Shown here one piece after another: positions 36,131-46,775 of a DNA stretch of 64,000 nt. The notes under the pieces are model-generated. The model was not told where the DNA came from, ran no database searches, and worked only from the letters and a program-made list of their open reading frames with translations. Origin of the DNA: Leptodactylus fallax. Lineage: Eukaryota; Chordata; Amphibia; Anura; Leptodactylidae. The translations under genes and the position numbers were made by a program. Location of the stretch: the NCBI GenBank assembly GCA_947044405.1, contig CAMRHE010000035.1:9149501-9213500 (forward strand), written 5' to 3'. Each line of letters opens with the position of its first letter. Position 1 is the first letter of the stretch.

Positions 36131-37166
36131 CGTAATATCTGATGTCATCTGTACATTTACCTTCTGATTTATAAAGCCTTACAGAATAAGGCTGAAAAAC
36201 ACAGCAAAAACTCTTTTTTTTTATTTTTTTTAGCTGTGTTTCAATACGTGGGGCCTTAGCCTAAACCTTGTTTTCTGGGATTTGTTAATGATTCAAATAT
36301 TCCCTTATATTGAATGTTAAAGAATCAATTACAATGACATTGTATAGAGCTAATCCTAATGGTCTCAAATATGAGTTTGCTTTAATAAGACAGTCTTACC
36401 AGTGCACCTATCCATACCATAGCATTTCATCACTCTTAATCACTAGATAATTGCTAATTGCCATTATTCACTGCTTAACATAGTCACCCAAGGGGTGCCA
36501 GGATAATGAATTTTATTTTTAGGATCACTATGTCATGTGAGCACGTGTCAGCCTGTAACCTTACCTTGTTTATTTCTCATTCTCTTTTAAAAGTTTTGCA
36601 AAATTATAACTTTCTTTTATTCTAAATGATTAGTGTAACTTTCTCTCTCATTGTCATTATTCCTGTTCAAATTGTGATCTGTTGTGCTGGCTTTTTCAGC
36701 TGGCATGCAGCCATAACGTGAAAGTTCATGTTACAATCAGTGGCCATTCAGACTTTATAAAAGGAATGCTATTTTTTCTCCATGCTACATTTGGCAGTAT
36801 AAAAGGTTGTCTACCACTTTCCTTCGGGATATTCAACTGTTACCAATGCATTACAGAGCACATTACAGTGATAAACAACATATCTTTGTTATGTATGTGA
36901 CTTCTAGATATGGAGATAAACTACTTTGAAGTCTTATGCAAAGTGGAAGTGGGCCTTCATCTCTGAGAGCACAGCATTTGCTGCTCAAGTTGGGAAGATG
37001 TTCTTATATTGCACTTTGTCAGGAATCTACTACCTGTGCCGCCCATGACATTCTCCACACATTCTATCCCTATAGTGCATATTAACTATAACTATAGCTA
37101 TAACTTTTTTTATTTTTCCGTTCACAGAGACATATGGGGGCTTAATTTTGGCAGGACAAATTATAC
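36131..37166. other. No gene seen
   Basis: AT-rich. From about 37090 it resembles the TTAA-type element seen at 22560-22680 (GGCTTAATTTTGGCAGGACA), into which the unit at 37183-38700 inserted. The ORF at 36682-36900 lacks any recognisable motif. Confidence 0.4.
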
Positions 37167-37182
37167 TTCATAACGGTACCAT

Positions 37183-38700
37183 ATTTTTAAACTAGGAGAG
37201 TCACCCACTAATATCTGGACGCATTAAAATATTACCTTTATTAAATATTAATTAAAATACTAAACTGGGGAAAACTACAACATAATTAATAAAAAAGCTA
37301 GGATGGAAAGGAAATTATTGTACTATGAAACCAAACCTAATTGTTAGGGGTCCATATTAAGGCTTCATAATAATATCTCACTCCTGATAGGTGTAGGTAA
37401 ACCAGTACATATCTATCTATATAACCCTTTCCACCCCATATATATTATAGGAGCAAAAAATGGACTGCTAAAGCATAAGGTTCCTTCAGCTTAAAAAAGC
37501 ACTGCCTAGCGTCCACAGTGTTATAGTACCCAACACTTTTATGCTACCTCTAGAATTAACTTATCCAAACGATTAGTGTTTACTAAAATATCCTCTATAG
37601 GTGATTAATGTATGTTTTAATGTCCTACCAACATACTTTCTCACCCAATGACTATTTTACACTATCGTATCTTACTAACACAACCATATCACAGCAATTA
37701 GCTTTAACCGTGATATCCTACTGACACACCTAACGCGTTTCCTATGTCGGAATATACACCGATACCGACACATTCATCAGAGGTACGTGTCTATATGTCA
37801 AAGAGCCACTGAGGTAAGTATATATAGTACTGTTTTGTAGGCATATCACCCTTTCCCAACATACAATCCCGCTCCCCCATCGGCACTAATGTTTGGCCGC
37901 ACGGAGCAGCGGAGATTGGCGGTCTCAAATACATTTTGTCACGCCCACTTACATTAACCCAGCCAATGAGGACAGTTTCCACTCGCAGCTGATCTATGGG
38001 AGACTCCCCTCGGCCGGGACCAACCTCAATGCGCATGCGTGACAAAAGACCAATCACGGAGGCCCTCCAAACAAACCCCGCCTCCGCCAGCCCCGCCCAT
38101 CTGAATGGAGAGTAAACAAATCTCCCATTACTAGATATAGGAGATGAAAATCAAAAGGAATCATTTTAGCAGGCTAAATACCCCTGGATTATGAAATACA
38201 TAATGGTCAAAATGAATACTAGAAGCTTACATTCAGAGACATATATAATCGTTAGAGCCAATGGTACCACTGCCTTCATTAATGTCAGCCTAATACCAAA
38301 AGTTGCCAATACAATGCCAATACAGTCTTAAGGTACAGCAACTACCATCTCCAAAAAATGATGCATATGAAATTGCATCATTTAAGCCCCATGGTTTGAC
38401 TGTTTTCAGCACAAAAGTCCAACGGGCCTCACATTGAAGGAGCTTTTGATCAAGATTGCCCCCTATTATGAAGTCTTAATATGGACCCCTAACAATTAGG
38501 TTTGGATTCATAGTGGAATAATTTCCTTTCCATCCTAGCTTTTTTATTAATTATGTTGTAGTTTTCCCCAGTTTAGTATTTTAATTAATATTTAATAAAG
38601 GTAATATTTTAATGCGTCCAGATATTAGTGGGTGACTCTCCTAGTTTAAAAATAAGTTTTGATTGGCACGCAATATCTTTTTGTTATTTTCTAGTCTGAA
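37183..38700 (-). mobile_element. PLE-like non-autonomous unit with long inverted arms and 16-bp duplication
   Basis: Flanked by identical 16-mers TTCATAACGGTACCAT (37167-37182 and 38701-38716). The first 190 bp (CTAGGAGAGTCACCCACTAA onward) recur almost exactly in reverse complement at about 38461-38653; the right arm has about 47 extra bases before the duplication. Between them is about 1.1 kb without coding sequence and a hammerhead-like core on the minus strand. A long variable target duplication and an inverted partial copy of one end fit a Penelope-like element better than a DNA transposon, but no PLE protein is present. The surrounding sequence is a TTAA-type element. Confidence 0.6.
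37725..37790 (-). ncRNA. Hammerhead-ribozyme-like core
   Basis: On the minus strand: CTGATGA (37780-37774), then a hairpin with TGTCGG and CCGACA paired, then GAAACGCG (about 37742-37735), GTTAGG as loop, and TGTGTC. CTGATGA and GAAA are the invariant core; CGCG and TGTG could form stem III with wobble pairs, ending in GTC, the usual cleavage triplet. Stem I pairing is only about two base pairs by eye, so activity is uncertain. Confidence 0.5.
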
Positions 38701-38716
38701 TTCATAACGGTACCAT

Positions 38717-39125
38717 TTAATATTCCGTATCATGTACTGGGAAGCTAGAGAAAATTCAGAATGGGGTTGAATTAAAGAAAACTTTGTTTACGTGACTTTC
38801 TTACGGGCTTCTTTTTTTCTTTGTTCACTGTGTATCCAAAATAGCATGTTACCTATATTCTATGGGTCAGTGCAATTACAGGGATAACCAATTTATTTAG
38901 TTTTTGTATACATTTTAACCCCTTAAAAAATCCAAAACTTTGAAAAACAAAAATTATTGGAATCGCCATATTTTGAAACCTGTAACTTTTTTTACATTTC
39001 CATGTATAGGGCTATTAATGCCTGCGATCAGTCGAGACCCGCGGCCATTCAGCTCCTCAGCGGCTGCCATATTTAAATACCCAACATCCGCAGTAATAGT
39101 ACAGTGGATGTCGCAAAAGGGTTAA
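38717..39125. other. Remainder of a TTAA-type element; no gene seen
   Basis: Continues the element interrupted by the 37183-38700 unit, ending in AAAAGGGTTAA (39115-39125). ORF 38940-39125 has no recognisable motif. Confidence 0.4.
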
Positions 39126-39259
39126 CCCATAGCTCCCAACCGTCTCGCATTTGGAGGGACAGTCCCGATTTTGCACTACTGTCCCATGGTCCCAGATAGC
39201 TTACAGTTTGCCCCGCTATGCCCCTGAAGTGTTTTGCTGTTAAACTTTATTAGGGTAGG

Positions 39260-39908
39260 TGTGAAGGATCTCGCCTTGCCAAGTCGCCTGGCACGCCTGC
39301 GATCAACCTTCTTTCCTAACCTCTCACTCACACACCGTGAGCGGACCGGGTCATAGGATAATATGAAACAAGCTTTTTAAATGTTATATATTTATTAACC
39401 CAAGTGGATCGGTACTAAGAATTAACATATACAGGAATATATATCAATTACCAAGCAAGATACAGTTAAAAGTAAAGTTATGGTACAGGAAATAAACTGG
39501 GAAATAAAAGATAGAAAATATACCGGCACAGTCCATTTCTCTAGGCTGCAACAGGTTTTTGGGCCTAGGGCGCATCCTTAGAGAGTTACAGGAACCTGTC
39601 TTGTCTTCATGCCAGCCAGGCTACTCCAGAACAAAAGACTTTGCCTCCCTTGTAGTATATAGGAGTATCCAGCCACACACCTCCCCCCCAGGCACTGCCT
39701 AGCTGGGAGAAGATGTGTGTCTGGGGTTGAGCTGGGGGAGTCGCTCACCCTCCCTCCCCCATGGCATTCCTGAAAGTAGGTAGGAGGGACCCTCCCCCAT
39801 GTTATGCACAACTTAAACATGGTATTCCCTAAAGTAGGTACGAATACTATGAATCAGGAATGATACATTTCAAAGGCAGATATGTAACTGGGGAATCTGT
39901 TCATCACA
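39260..39908 (-). repeat. 3' LTR of the gypsy element
   Basis: Begins TGTGAAGGATCTCGCCTTGC on the plus strand and ends CTGTTCATCACA (TG...CA). Matches 44972-45615 throughout; it has an extra segment (about 39337-39351) missing from the other LTR. Confidence 0.95.
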
Positions 39909-39921
39909 TCTCCCCCTTTTA
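39909..39921 (-). other. Polypurine tract
   Basis: Minus-strand AAAAGGGGGAGA lies directly before the 3' LTR, the position where plus-strand synthesis is primed in LTR retroelements. Confidence 0.8.
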
Positions 39922-40390
39922 GAGAGTGTTGGGAAGGAGGAGGACCCTGCGTTCCTCTTCCTCCTGCACCTCTGCGGCCTCACCCCGCCGGGACAGGCCG
40001 TCGGCCTGGCAGGGCTTGTGCTGGATGTCATAGTTGTATTGCTGAAGCACCAGGCTCCAACTTAACAACTGTCCGTTCTGACCTGCAACACGTTTTATCC
40101 AGATCAGAGGGTTGTGATCCGTCAGCACAGTGAAGTGGCGCCCATACAAGTAAGGCTGCAGATGCTGCAGGGCCCAAACAATTGCTAGGCATTCCCTCTC
40201 CACCGTGGCATAGGCCACTTCCCGCGGCAGAAGTTTCCGACTGAGGTATTGCACCAGGTGCTCTTGCTGAGTCAACCTGGCTCAGCATGGCACCGAGACC
40301 GTAGGTGCTGGCATCAGTCTGTAGTACAAGCGGATGTGACTCATTGTACGCTTGAAGTACAGGTGCATTCACCAGGGCCACTTTCAGGAC
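39919..40390 (-). pseudogene. Gypsy RNase H domain
   Basis: Minus-strand reading: LVLQTDASTYGLGAMLSQ (catalytic Asp in TDAS), a frame change near 40260, then VERECLAIVWALQHLQPYLY (catalytic Glu), FTVLTDHNPLIWI (Asp in TDHNPL) and HKPCQADGLSRR. These are the standard RNase H blocks of gypsy pol. The family usually reads G-x-x-N-x-x-A-D-G-L-S-R; this copy has lost several residues there. Broken into two frames. Confidence 0.9.
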
Positions 40391-41310
40391 CTAGAAGGAG
40401 TGCTTGCAGGCAGCCGTCCACTGGATGGTTTGCGGCAACTTCTTCTTGGTGAGGTCTGTCAAGGGAGTAGCTAGAGCACTATAGTTCGGTATGAACTTCC
40501 TATAGTACCCTGCCGTACCCAGGAAAGACATCACCTGTTGCTTGGTACGGGGGGTAGGCCAGGACGTGGTTACATCCAGCTTTTCAGGTTCTGGTTTCAG
40601 GGTATCCCCACCTACCCGGTGTCCCAGGTATTGGACCTCACGCATGCCCAGCTGACACTTTTCCAGTTTGATGGTCAAGCCCGCGCGGTGGATCCATCCC
40701 AGCACCTGCGCCAGGTGCTGTAGGCGTTTCTCCCAAGTGGTACTGAAGACGGCGATGTCATCCAGGTACGCAGTAGCGAACCCTTCACATCCCAACAGCA
40801 GGGAGTTGACCATCTGCTGGAAAGTAGCAGGGGCATTCTTCATGCCAAATGGTACAGTCCGAAAGGGGTGATAAAGGCCGACCTCTCCCGTGCCTGGGGG
40901 GACAGGGGGATCTGCCAGTATCCCCAGCTCATGTACATGATGGACAGATACTGGGCCTTACCTAATGTGTCCAGTAAGTCGTGGCATGGGGTACGCGTCA
41001 TCGACTGTAACCGCATTGAGCTCCCTGTAGTCCACACAGAGCCCGGTCCTTTTTGGGGACAAACCCATGCCCTGTGGGAGGGCTGAATCACCCCCAGTTC
41101 CAGCATCTCGTTAATCTCCTTCCGCATCTGGGCCTGTACCTCTGAGGAGACGCGATATGGCGACCGCCGGATAGGGGTATGATTCCCGGTGTCCACATAG
41201 TGGATGGCCTGTTTATTTTTCCCAGGCTTCCCGAAGAACAGACCGGAGAGGGGACACACAACCTCGCTCAGTTGGGACCTCTGGGCCTCAGTCAGCAGGG
41301 GGTTCACTTG
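40391..41310 (-). pseudogene. Gypsy reverse transcriptase domain
   Basis: Blocks in order: PIRRSPYRVSSEVQAQMRKE, EMLELGVIQPSHRAW, then a scrambled stretch (frameshifts near 41050-40990), LLDTLGKAQYLSIMYMSWGY, WQIPLSPQARERSAFITPFG, then in the next frame MKNAPATFQQMVNSLLLG, TAYLDDIAVFS (YLDD active site) and LGTAGYYRKFIPNYS. The first catalytic block usually reads D-M-S-x-G-Y-W; this copy has YMSWGYW with Tyr in place of Asp. ORFs 41847-40840 and 40843-40391 carry it. Confidence 0.93.
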
Positions 41311-41399
41311 GGCCTCCTTGTTGGACCCCCCTTCCCTAAAATGAGCGAGCAATTCAACAAGGTCTTCCTTTTCCCCCTCCTCTAGCAGACTGCACACCG

Positions 41400-42460
41400 G
41401 AAAGGCACTAACTTCCCGGTCATGATGATCCTTCATCATGTTGACTTGAAAGACCTTATGCCTGTTCCGGCCTGGGTCAACTGTGACCAGGTAGCTGACA
41501 CTGTTGACCTGCTGGTGCACGACATATGGACCAGCCCACTTGGCCTGAAGCTTGTCCTGGGGCTCAGGGACTAGGACCCATACCTTCTGCCCTGGCTGGT
41601 ATGTTCTCTTGCGGGCATTCTGGTCATACCAGCGTTTCTGATCGGCCTGAGCCTGGACCATTTTGTTATGCACCAGCTGCGCCATATTCTGCATTTGGTC
41701 ACGGAATCGCAGGACATACTCCACGACTGGCACACCTTGTATGGCTGCTTCTCCTTCCCAGGACTCTTTCACAGGAGCTAGGGGCCCACGTACACGCCTC
41801 CCATACAAGAGCTCGAAGGGGGAGAACCCTGTCGAGGCTTGAGGCACCTCTCGGTAAGCAAACAGAAGGTGCAGGAGATAAGGCTCCCAGTTGTGCCCAG
41901 AGCATCTGCTTCAGGGTGCGATTGAACCATTCACACAAGCCATTGGTCTGGGGGTGATACGGGCTGGACACCAGATGTTACACCTCTGTTACCTTACACA
42001 GGCCTTGCATCAAGGCAGACATGGACTGGGTTCCTTGGTCCATGAGCATCTCTCAGGGAAACCCAACCCGGGAGAAGATGCCTATCAGAGCCTTGGCCAC
42101 TACATCAGCCCGGGTAGAGGACAGAGCGACGGCTTCCAGGTACCTAGTAGCGTAGTCTACTACCGTTGATATGAAACGTTTCCGGGTGCAGCTGGGAATG
42201 GACAGGGGTCCAATGAGATCCACAGCCACCCGCTGGAAAGGTTCGGCTATGATGGGCATAGGTATCATTGGGGTCTTGGAGCCTTGCCCCACCTTGCCCA
42301 TCCTCTGACAAGTGTCACATGAACGGCAGTATTTAGCTACATCTTTCCCCATCTTGGGCCAGTAGAATAAGTGACTGAGGCAAGCCTTGGTCTTAGCGAT
42401 CCCCAGGTGGCCTGCCAGTGGAATATCATGAGCAATCCGCAACAACTCCACTCAGTAGGG
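41400..42460 (-). pseudogene. Gypsy integrase domain, upstream of reverse transcriptase
   Basis: Minus-strand order: the HHCC zinc-binding region (LLRIAHDIPLAGHLGIAKTK, then YCRSCDTCQ), the catalytic core with VAVDLIGPL (first Asp), DQGTQS (second Asp, after a frameshift near 42055) and SPYHPQTNGLCEWFNRTLKQ (Glu), then ELLYGRRVRGPL, and the C-terminal module AKWAGPYVV (GPY/F-type, near 41535). It is followed directly by the reverse transcriptase in the same frame (ORF 41847-40840), proving the domain order. In-frame breaks near 42050 and 41970. Confidence 0.93.
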
Positions 42461-42499
42461 TTGGGGTACCATTAACTGTTTCTCTCTGCGCCAACCTTC

Positions 42500-43020
42500 C
42501 TGTCCCTCAGTAGGGACTGTTTCCCGTTACAACCTTCCTTGCTCCCAGTACACGTGGTCCTTGTCTGACTCCAAGGGAGGTTGAGCAGCACGCTCCTTCA
42601 ATGCCTGACTGGAACTAGAAAGAAGAGACGTGCATGTCAGTACCAACTCTGGGCACTATAGGAAACAGCTCAGGGGTCGGAGCGTTTTCCACACCTCTAG
42701 CACTCTGGCTGCGGGTTACCACCACAATACCAACTGTCCGTCCCTCACCTGGATCGGCCCTGAGATCCCCGTAACCCACCTGCCCATCTGGCAAATAGTC
42801 AACAGTGGGGCGCTGATCTGAGACACTGGGTGAAGTGGTTGAAGTTGCCTCCAGTGTCTCAGAGCAGCTACCCTGTACATTTTCACAACAAGGATTGGCA
42901 ATTACATTGACAGTACAGTCATTAGCAGTTGTTAATTCACACTGAGCTTCAGTGGACAGGGTCACAGTGAGCTATCACCGACCGCAGCTGTGGGCATGTC
43001 TATAGCCAGTTCACTAGCCC
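42500..43020 (-). pseudogene. Linker between gypsy protease and integrase
   Basis: A 116-codon minus-strand frame (42965-42615) is rich in Thr, Ser and Val with no recognisable domain. It sits between the protease end (LLGTDLGPM, near 43220) and the integrase zinc region. Just before the integrase there are stops and a shift. Confidence 0.5.
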
Positions 43021-43021
43021 C

Positions 43022-43480
43022 TTACACTGGAGTAAACAAAGCATCATTAGCATTTTCCCTGTTTCCTTCAGCTGGACACACAGCAGAGAACATGGGGCTG
43101 ACCCCTCCCTCTGGCCGTGAGACAGGTCTCAGCATTACATCAACATCATTATACATAGACAGTTTATCACAGTACGTTGGGGTGCCCCCCACCCCATATT
43201 GGGACACCATCGGTCCTAGATCCGTGCCCAACAGTACGTTAGCAGGCAAATCCGACATCAGTCCCACATCCCGCATTCCTTTTCCCGCACCCCAGTCCAG
43301 ATGGACACAAGCCATGGGTACAGTTAAGCATTTCTGTCAAATTCCCTTCCGGGTCAGAGTTTTCCCAGGAATAATACTGTCCGGAGGGACCAAATCAGGT
43401 TGCACCAGAGTAACATCCACCCCAGTGTCCCAAAATTTCATGACCACTTTATCCCCCACAGTGATCTGTTGACGGTTGGC
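43022..43480 (-). pseudogene. Gypsy aspartic protease (retropepsin-like) domain
   Basis: Minus-strand VVMKFWDTGVDVTLVQPDLV carries the DTG active site (DTG at 43429-43421). About 65 residues later comes ANVLLGTDLGPMV, the usual second conserved block (LLG-x-DLG). One stop (near 43340) lies between them. The protease would cut the gag-pol polyprotein. Confidence 0.88.
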
Positions 43481-43499
43481 ATTGGATCGTGCCCCCACC

Positions 43500-44764
43500 C
43501 TCCCAACCAAATACACAGATGAGCCACCTGCTGTGGTTTGGGTAGCAGGGGAGTTCTTAGGGCAGTTGGGGCACTCAGCCCTGAAATGGCCTGGCTAGTT
43601 ACAGGCATGGCACTGCCGGACCTCCCTTTGGGGCTGGTGGAAGGTGGCCGGGGCACCCAGAGTTCTAGGGACAGGGGGAGTAGAGGGGCGACCCGGGACA
43701 GAGTTTATCTTATCCCACTTGGAAACATGAGGTTTTGGGGACCTCTGGCCTGTACAAGGGCCCCCAGGGCAGAGATTGTCTTACTCCCTCTCCAACCGTC
43801 GCTGGCAGGTTTCCGTGACATCTGGTTGGCGACATAACGATCCGCCATTGCTGCAGCCGCGTGAATGTCCTTGGGTTCCTGATCCAGAATGTACTTCTGC
43901 ACCTCCTCGGTACAGTTATTCAAGAACTGTTCTTGGAGCATGACGTCTGCGAGGTCCTCTCTGGTGGTGGCGGACTTGCCATTTGTCCACTGCCGGAACC
44001 ATGTGCACAGCTGGGCCGCTGCATCCTCATGGCTCTCCATAGGTTTTTTTTCTGCAGGCCCCGAAACTTTAGGCGGTACACCTCAGGGGTGAGCTGGTAT
44101 CTCCGGATCAGCGCCGCATTGACGGATTCATAATCCTTGTCCTTGTCAGCTGTTAAGTTGGTATAAGTGTCCAGAGCTTTTCCCCTCAGCCAGGGAGCCA
44201 GGTAACGGACCCAGTCTGTCTGTGGTAGCTGGTACTGTACTTGCATTGGGGCCTTGGTGTTTGGGCTTCTGGAGTTCGCGCAGGGGAAGATTGTGTCTGC
44301 TGGGAGATTTCTAGCCTTTTTAGCTCAAGCTAATGCTCCCGCTCGGCCCGCTGTTCCTGGGCCTCTATCTCGGCCCGCCGTTCCTGGGCCTCTCTCTGGG
44401 CCGCCGTTCCTGGGCCTCTTTCTCGGGCCCGCCGTTCTGCAGCAGCAGCTTCCCTCTCATGAAATTGGAGGATAAACTGTAGGCGAGCGTCAGAGACACT
44501 GGGGCCTAGCTGCTGTAGGGCCACTTGCAAGTAATAGTCCATTCCCCCCACAGGGCTGGAGCTACTGGTCCCAGGTGTAGTGATCTCTAGGACCGGTCCA
44601 GTTGCTGTACCTTCTGGCCTGGCAATAAGTTCTTGTTCCAACACCTCAGGACTTTGCTCCTCCTCTTGCATGGCTGTGACATCTTCCATATCAGCCATCT
44701 CCTGGAGTTCACTAGAAGCCAGTTGCTGCAGACCTCTGGTTCTGCTTCTGAGACCACTAGCCAT
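43500..44764 (-). pseudogene. Gypsy gag with SCAN-like segment and zinc knuckle
   Basis: Likely start MASGLRSRTRGLQQLASSEL at 44764. A Glu/Arg-rich coiled-coil-like stretch follows (about 44450-44330: REAQERRAEIEAQEQRAE), then a frame change, WVRYLAPWLRGKALDTYTNL, YQLTPEVYRLKFRGLQKK, a shift in a T run (about 44042-44049), then AAAQLCTWFRQWTNGKS, LADVMLQEQFLNNCTEEVQK and EPKDIHAAAAMADRYVANQ. The FR...L..W...L.EQFL...P/E.Q....P pattern is that of SCAN domains. A CCHC knuckle (CHACN..PGHFRAEC, near 43612-43571) is broken by TAG at 43595-43597. Confidence 0.88.
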
Positions 44765-44951
44765 CCATTGGAAGCCGTTGCCAAATAAAAGATAGGATAC
44801 AAAAACAAAGAGAAAGGGAAGGAGACAGCACCGTACCAACATTCACAGTATCTTTTTAAGTTTTTTTTTAGTACCGAGGTCGCTTAGTAGGACTTGCCGC
44901 AGTCCCCAGTATCTGAGTGATACCACACACCCACACGCTGTTTATCCTATA

Positions 44952-44970
44952 TCCCACAACGCTGCCACCA
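44952..44970 (-). other. Primer binding site, probable tRNA-Leu
   Basis: One base inside the 5' LTR the minus strand reads TGGTGGCAGCG then TTGTGGGAT. On the plus strand this is ATCCCAC, AA, CGCTGCCACCA. As I recall, vertebrate tRNA-Leu (AAG/UAG) ends in ATCCCACCGCTGCCA plus CCA, so the match is 11 bases at the 3' end and 7 more after a 2-base insertion. Confidence 0.6.
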
Positions 44971-44971
44971 C

Positions 44972-45615
44972 TGTGAAGGATCTCGCCTTGCCAAGCCGCC
45001 TGGCACGCCTGCAATCAACCTTCTTTCCTAACCTCCAACGGACTGGGTCATAGGATAATATGAAACAAGCTTTTTAAATTTTATATATTTATTAACCCAA
45101 GTGGGTCGGTACTAAGCATTAACATATACAGGAATATATATCAATTATTAAGCAAGATACAGTTAAAAGTAAAGTTATGGTACAGGAAATAAACTGGGAA
45201 ATAAAAGATAGAAATTTACCAGCACAGGCTCGCAGTCCGTTTCTCTAGGCCGCAACAGGTTTTTGGGCCTAGGGCGCATCCTTAGAGAGTTACAGGAACC
45301 TGTCTTTTCTTCATGCCATCCAGGCTACTCCAGAACAAAAGACTTTGCCTCCCTTGTAGTATATAGGAGTGTCCAGCCACACCCCCCCCCCCCCCCAGGC
45401 ACTACCTAGCTGGGAGAAGATGTGTGTCTGGGGTTGAGCTGGGGGAGTCGCTCACCCTCCCTCCCCCATGGCAATCCTGAAAGTAGGTAGGAGGGACCCT
45501 CCCCCATGTTATGCACAACTTAAACATGGCATTCCCTAAAGTAGGTACAAATACTATGAATCAGGAATGATACATTTCAAAGGCAGATATGTAACTGGGG
45601 AATCTGTTCATCACA
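44972..45615 (-). repeat. 5' LTR of the gypsy element
   Basis: Plus strand begins TGTGAAGGATCTCGCCTTGC and ends CTGTTCATCACA, colinear with 39260-39908. It carries a longer C run (45385-45398) and a small insertion GCTCGCAG near 45229. Confidence 0.95.
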
Positions 45616-45789
45616 GTAGGGTAAAGGCTAAATGGTAGATGCTAAATCCTAGTGGGCTAAAGAACCTTTGATGATGTCATAACCATGTGATCAGACTCTT
45701 GTGTGGGCGGAGCTATTCTGGATACTGCAGGACAGTGTGATGTTACACAGAAAGCAGGGAACAGAGAGTGATCGAAGAGATAGAGAGAC

Positions 45790-46335
45790 AGCATGTGTGA
45801 GCAAGAGGGGGGAACTGGGGGAAGATGTAGGGGGCAGTTAAACTGAAGGCAGATGAAGGGGGCAATTAAACTTTTAGGCAGATGAATGGGCAATTAAACT
45901 GAAGGCAGATTAAGGGGGCAATTAAACTGGTGGCAGATAAAGGGGGACATTAATGGGGGCAGGTGGAGGGGGGAAATTAAACTGGGATGCAGATGGAGGG
46001 TGACATTAAACTGGGGGCAACTGGAGGAGGACATTAAACCGTGGGAGGTAGCTAGAGGGGGACATATCTGCCTCTAGTTGCCCCCAGTTTAATGTCCCCC
46101 TTCAACTACCCCCACTGTTTAATGTCACCCTCCAGCTGCCCCAGTTTAATGTCCCCCTTTAGTTTCTGCCAGTTTAAACTGGGGCACGAGGAGAGGGACT
46201 TAATACTGTGGGGCAATTGGAGGGGAACATTATAATGTGGGGGGCGTATAATATTAGGGTGACTGTAGGAGCATTATACTGTGTGGGGGCACATGGAAAA
46301 ATAGATGAGAATGGGCGGAGTCAACGTAGAAGTCC
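45790..46335. repeat. Opposed minisatellite blocks, copy 2
   Basis: Tandem GGCAGATGAAGGGGGCAATT words (45800-46050), then the complement (CCCCCAGTTTAATGTCCCCC, 46080-46180). Same structure and flanks as 14985-15600; both end with AGATGAGAATGGGC and AGTCAACATAGAAG-like words. Part of the TTAA element 39126-46368. Confidence 0.75.
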
Positions 46336-46439
46336 CTCTTTCTGTCCTTTGAAAGTTGGGAGGTCTGGTTAACCTGCTGAGCAATTAACTGAATGCCAGG
46401 GATCACATGACTAATGCCATCTTTAGTCCTATTCAGTTC

Positions 46440-46775
46440 TTCTATAGATATATTTCACTAAGAACAGACTATACCATTTTGCGTTTTTTTCACAGCGTTT
46501 TTCACAGAAAGTCTGCAGTTTTCCTACCCCTATTATACCTATACAGAAAACGCCAGCATTTACCTAGGTGTAATTTGACATACTGCGACTTTCAAAAACA
46601 TAAGCGTTTTTTAAATTGCAGCTTTTCCTCTGCAGATTTTTTTTTACAATGTGTGGATGGGATTAGTCAGAATCTCATACACTTTGCAGGTAATGGAAAA
46701 CGCTGTTTTTCTTTGCTGCTGTGTCCTGCCGTGGCCAAAACGCTGTATGTTCACAACGTGGGGCCCCCACCTAAG
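46440..46775. repeat. MITE-like repeat (GTGGGGCCCCCAC type)
   Basis: Related to 5890-6232, with words such as TTTTCACAGCGTTTTTCACA and AACGTGGGGCCCCCACCTAA at the right. ORF 46407-46808 is its shadow. Confidence 0.55.

Larger units (their letters stand above)
39260..45615 (-). mobile_element. Gmr1-like Ty3/gypsy LTR retrotransposon (minus orientation)
   Basis: Two LTRs of about 645 bp flank a minus-strand internal region, with a 5-bp duplication GTAGG on each side (39255-39259 and 45616-45620). Reading on the minus strand the order is LTR, primer binding site, gag, protease, integrase, reverse transcriptase, RNase H, polypurine tract, LTR. Integrase before reverse transcriptase is the order reported for Gmr1-type elements and the reverse of ordinary gypsy. 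Frameshifts and stops break the coding frames, so this copy is dead, though domain motifs are well preserved. The LTRs differ by several substitutions and small indels. Confidence 0.95.
39126..46368. mobile_element. TTAA-flanked element interrupted by a gypsy retrotransposon
   Basis: TTAA (39122-39125) then CCCATAGCTCCCAACCG; right end AGTTGGGAGGTCTGG then TTAA (46369-46372). The ends are inverted relatives and match the start of the repeat at 14670. The right part (45790-46330) has the same opposed minisatellite blocks as 14985-15435. The gypsy element 39260-45615 is inserted inside. Confidence 0.7.

Noticed and set aside
36120..36145. GTAATATC near 36132 as the right target duplication of the hAT at 34353
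   Set aside because: The 8-mer matches 34345-34352, but it is not preceded by a CTG-type hAT end and the intervening sequence does not match the other copy.
41526..41957. Plus-strand 143-codon ORF within the gypsy element
   Set aside because: Antisense to integrase and RT, which carry all the conserved motifs.
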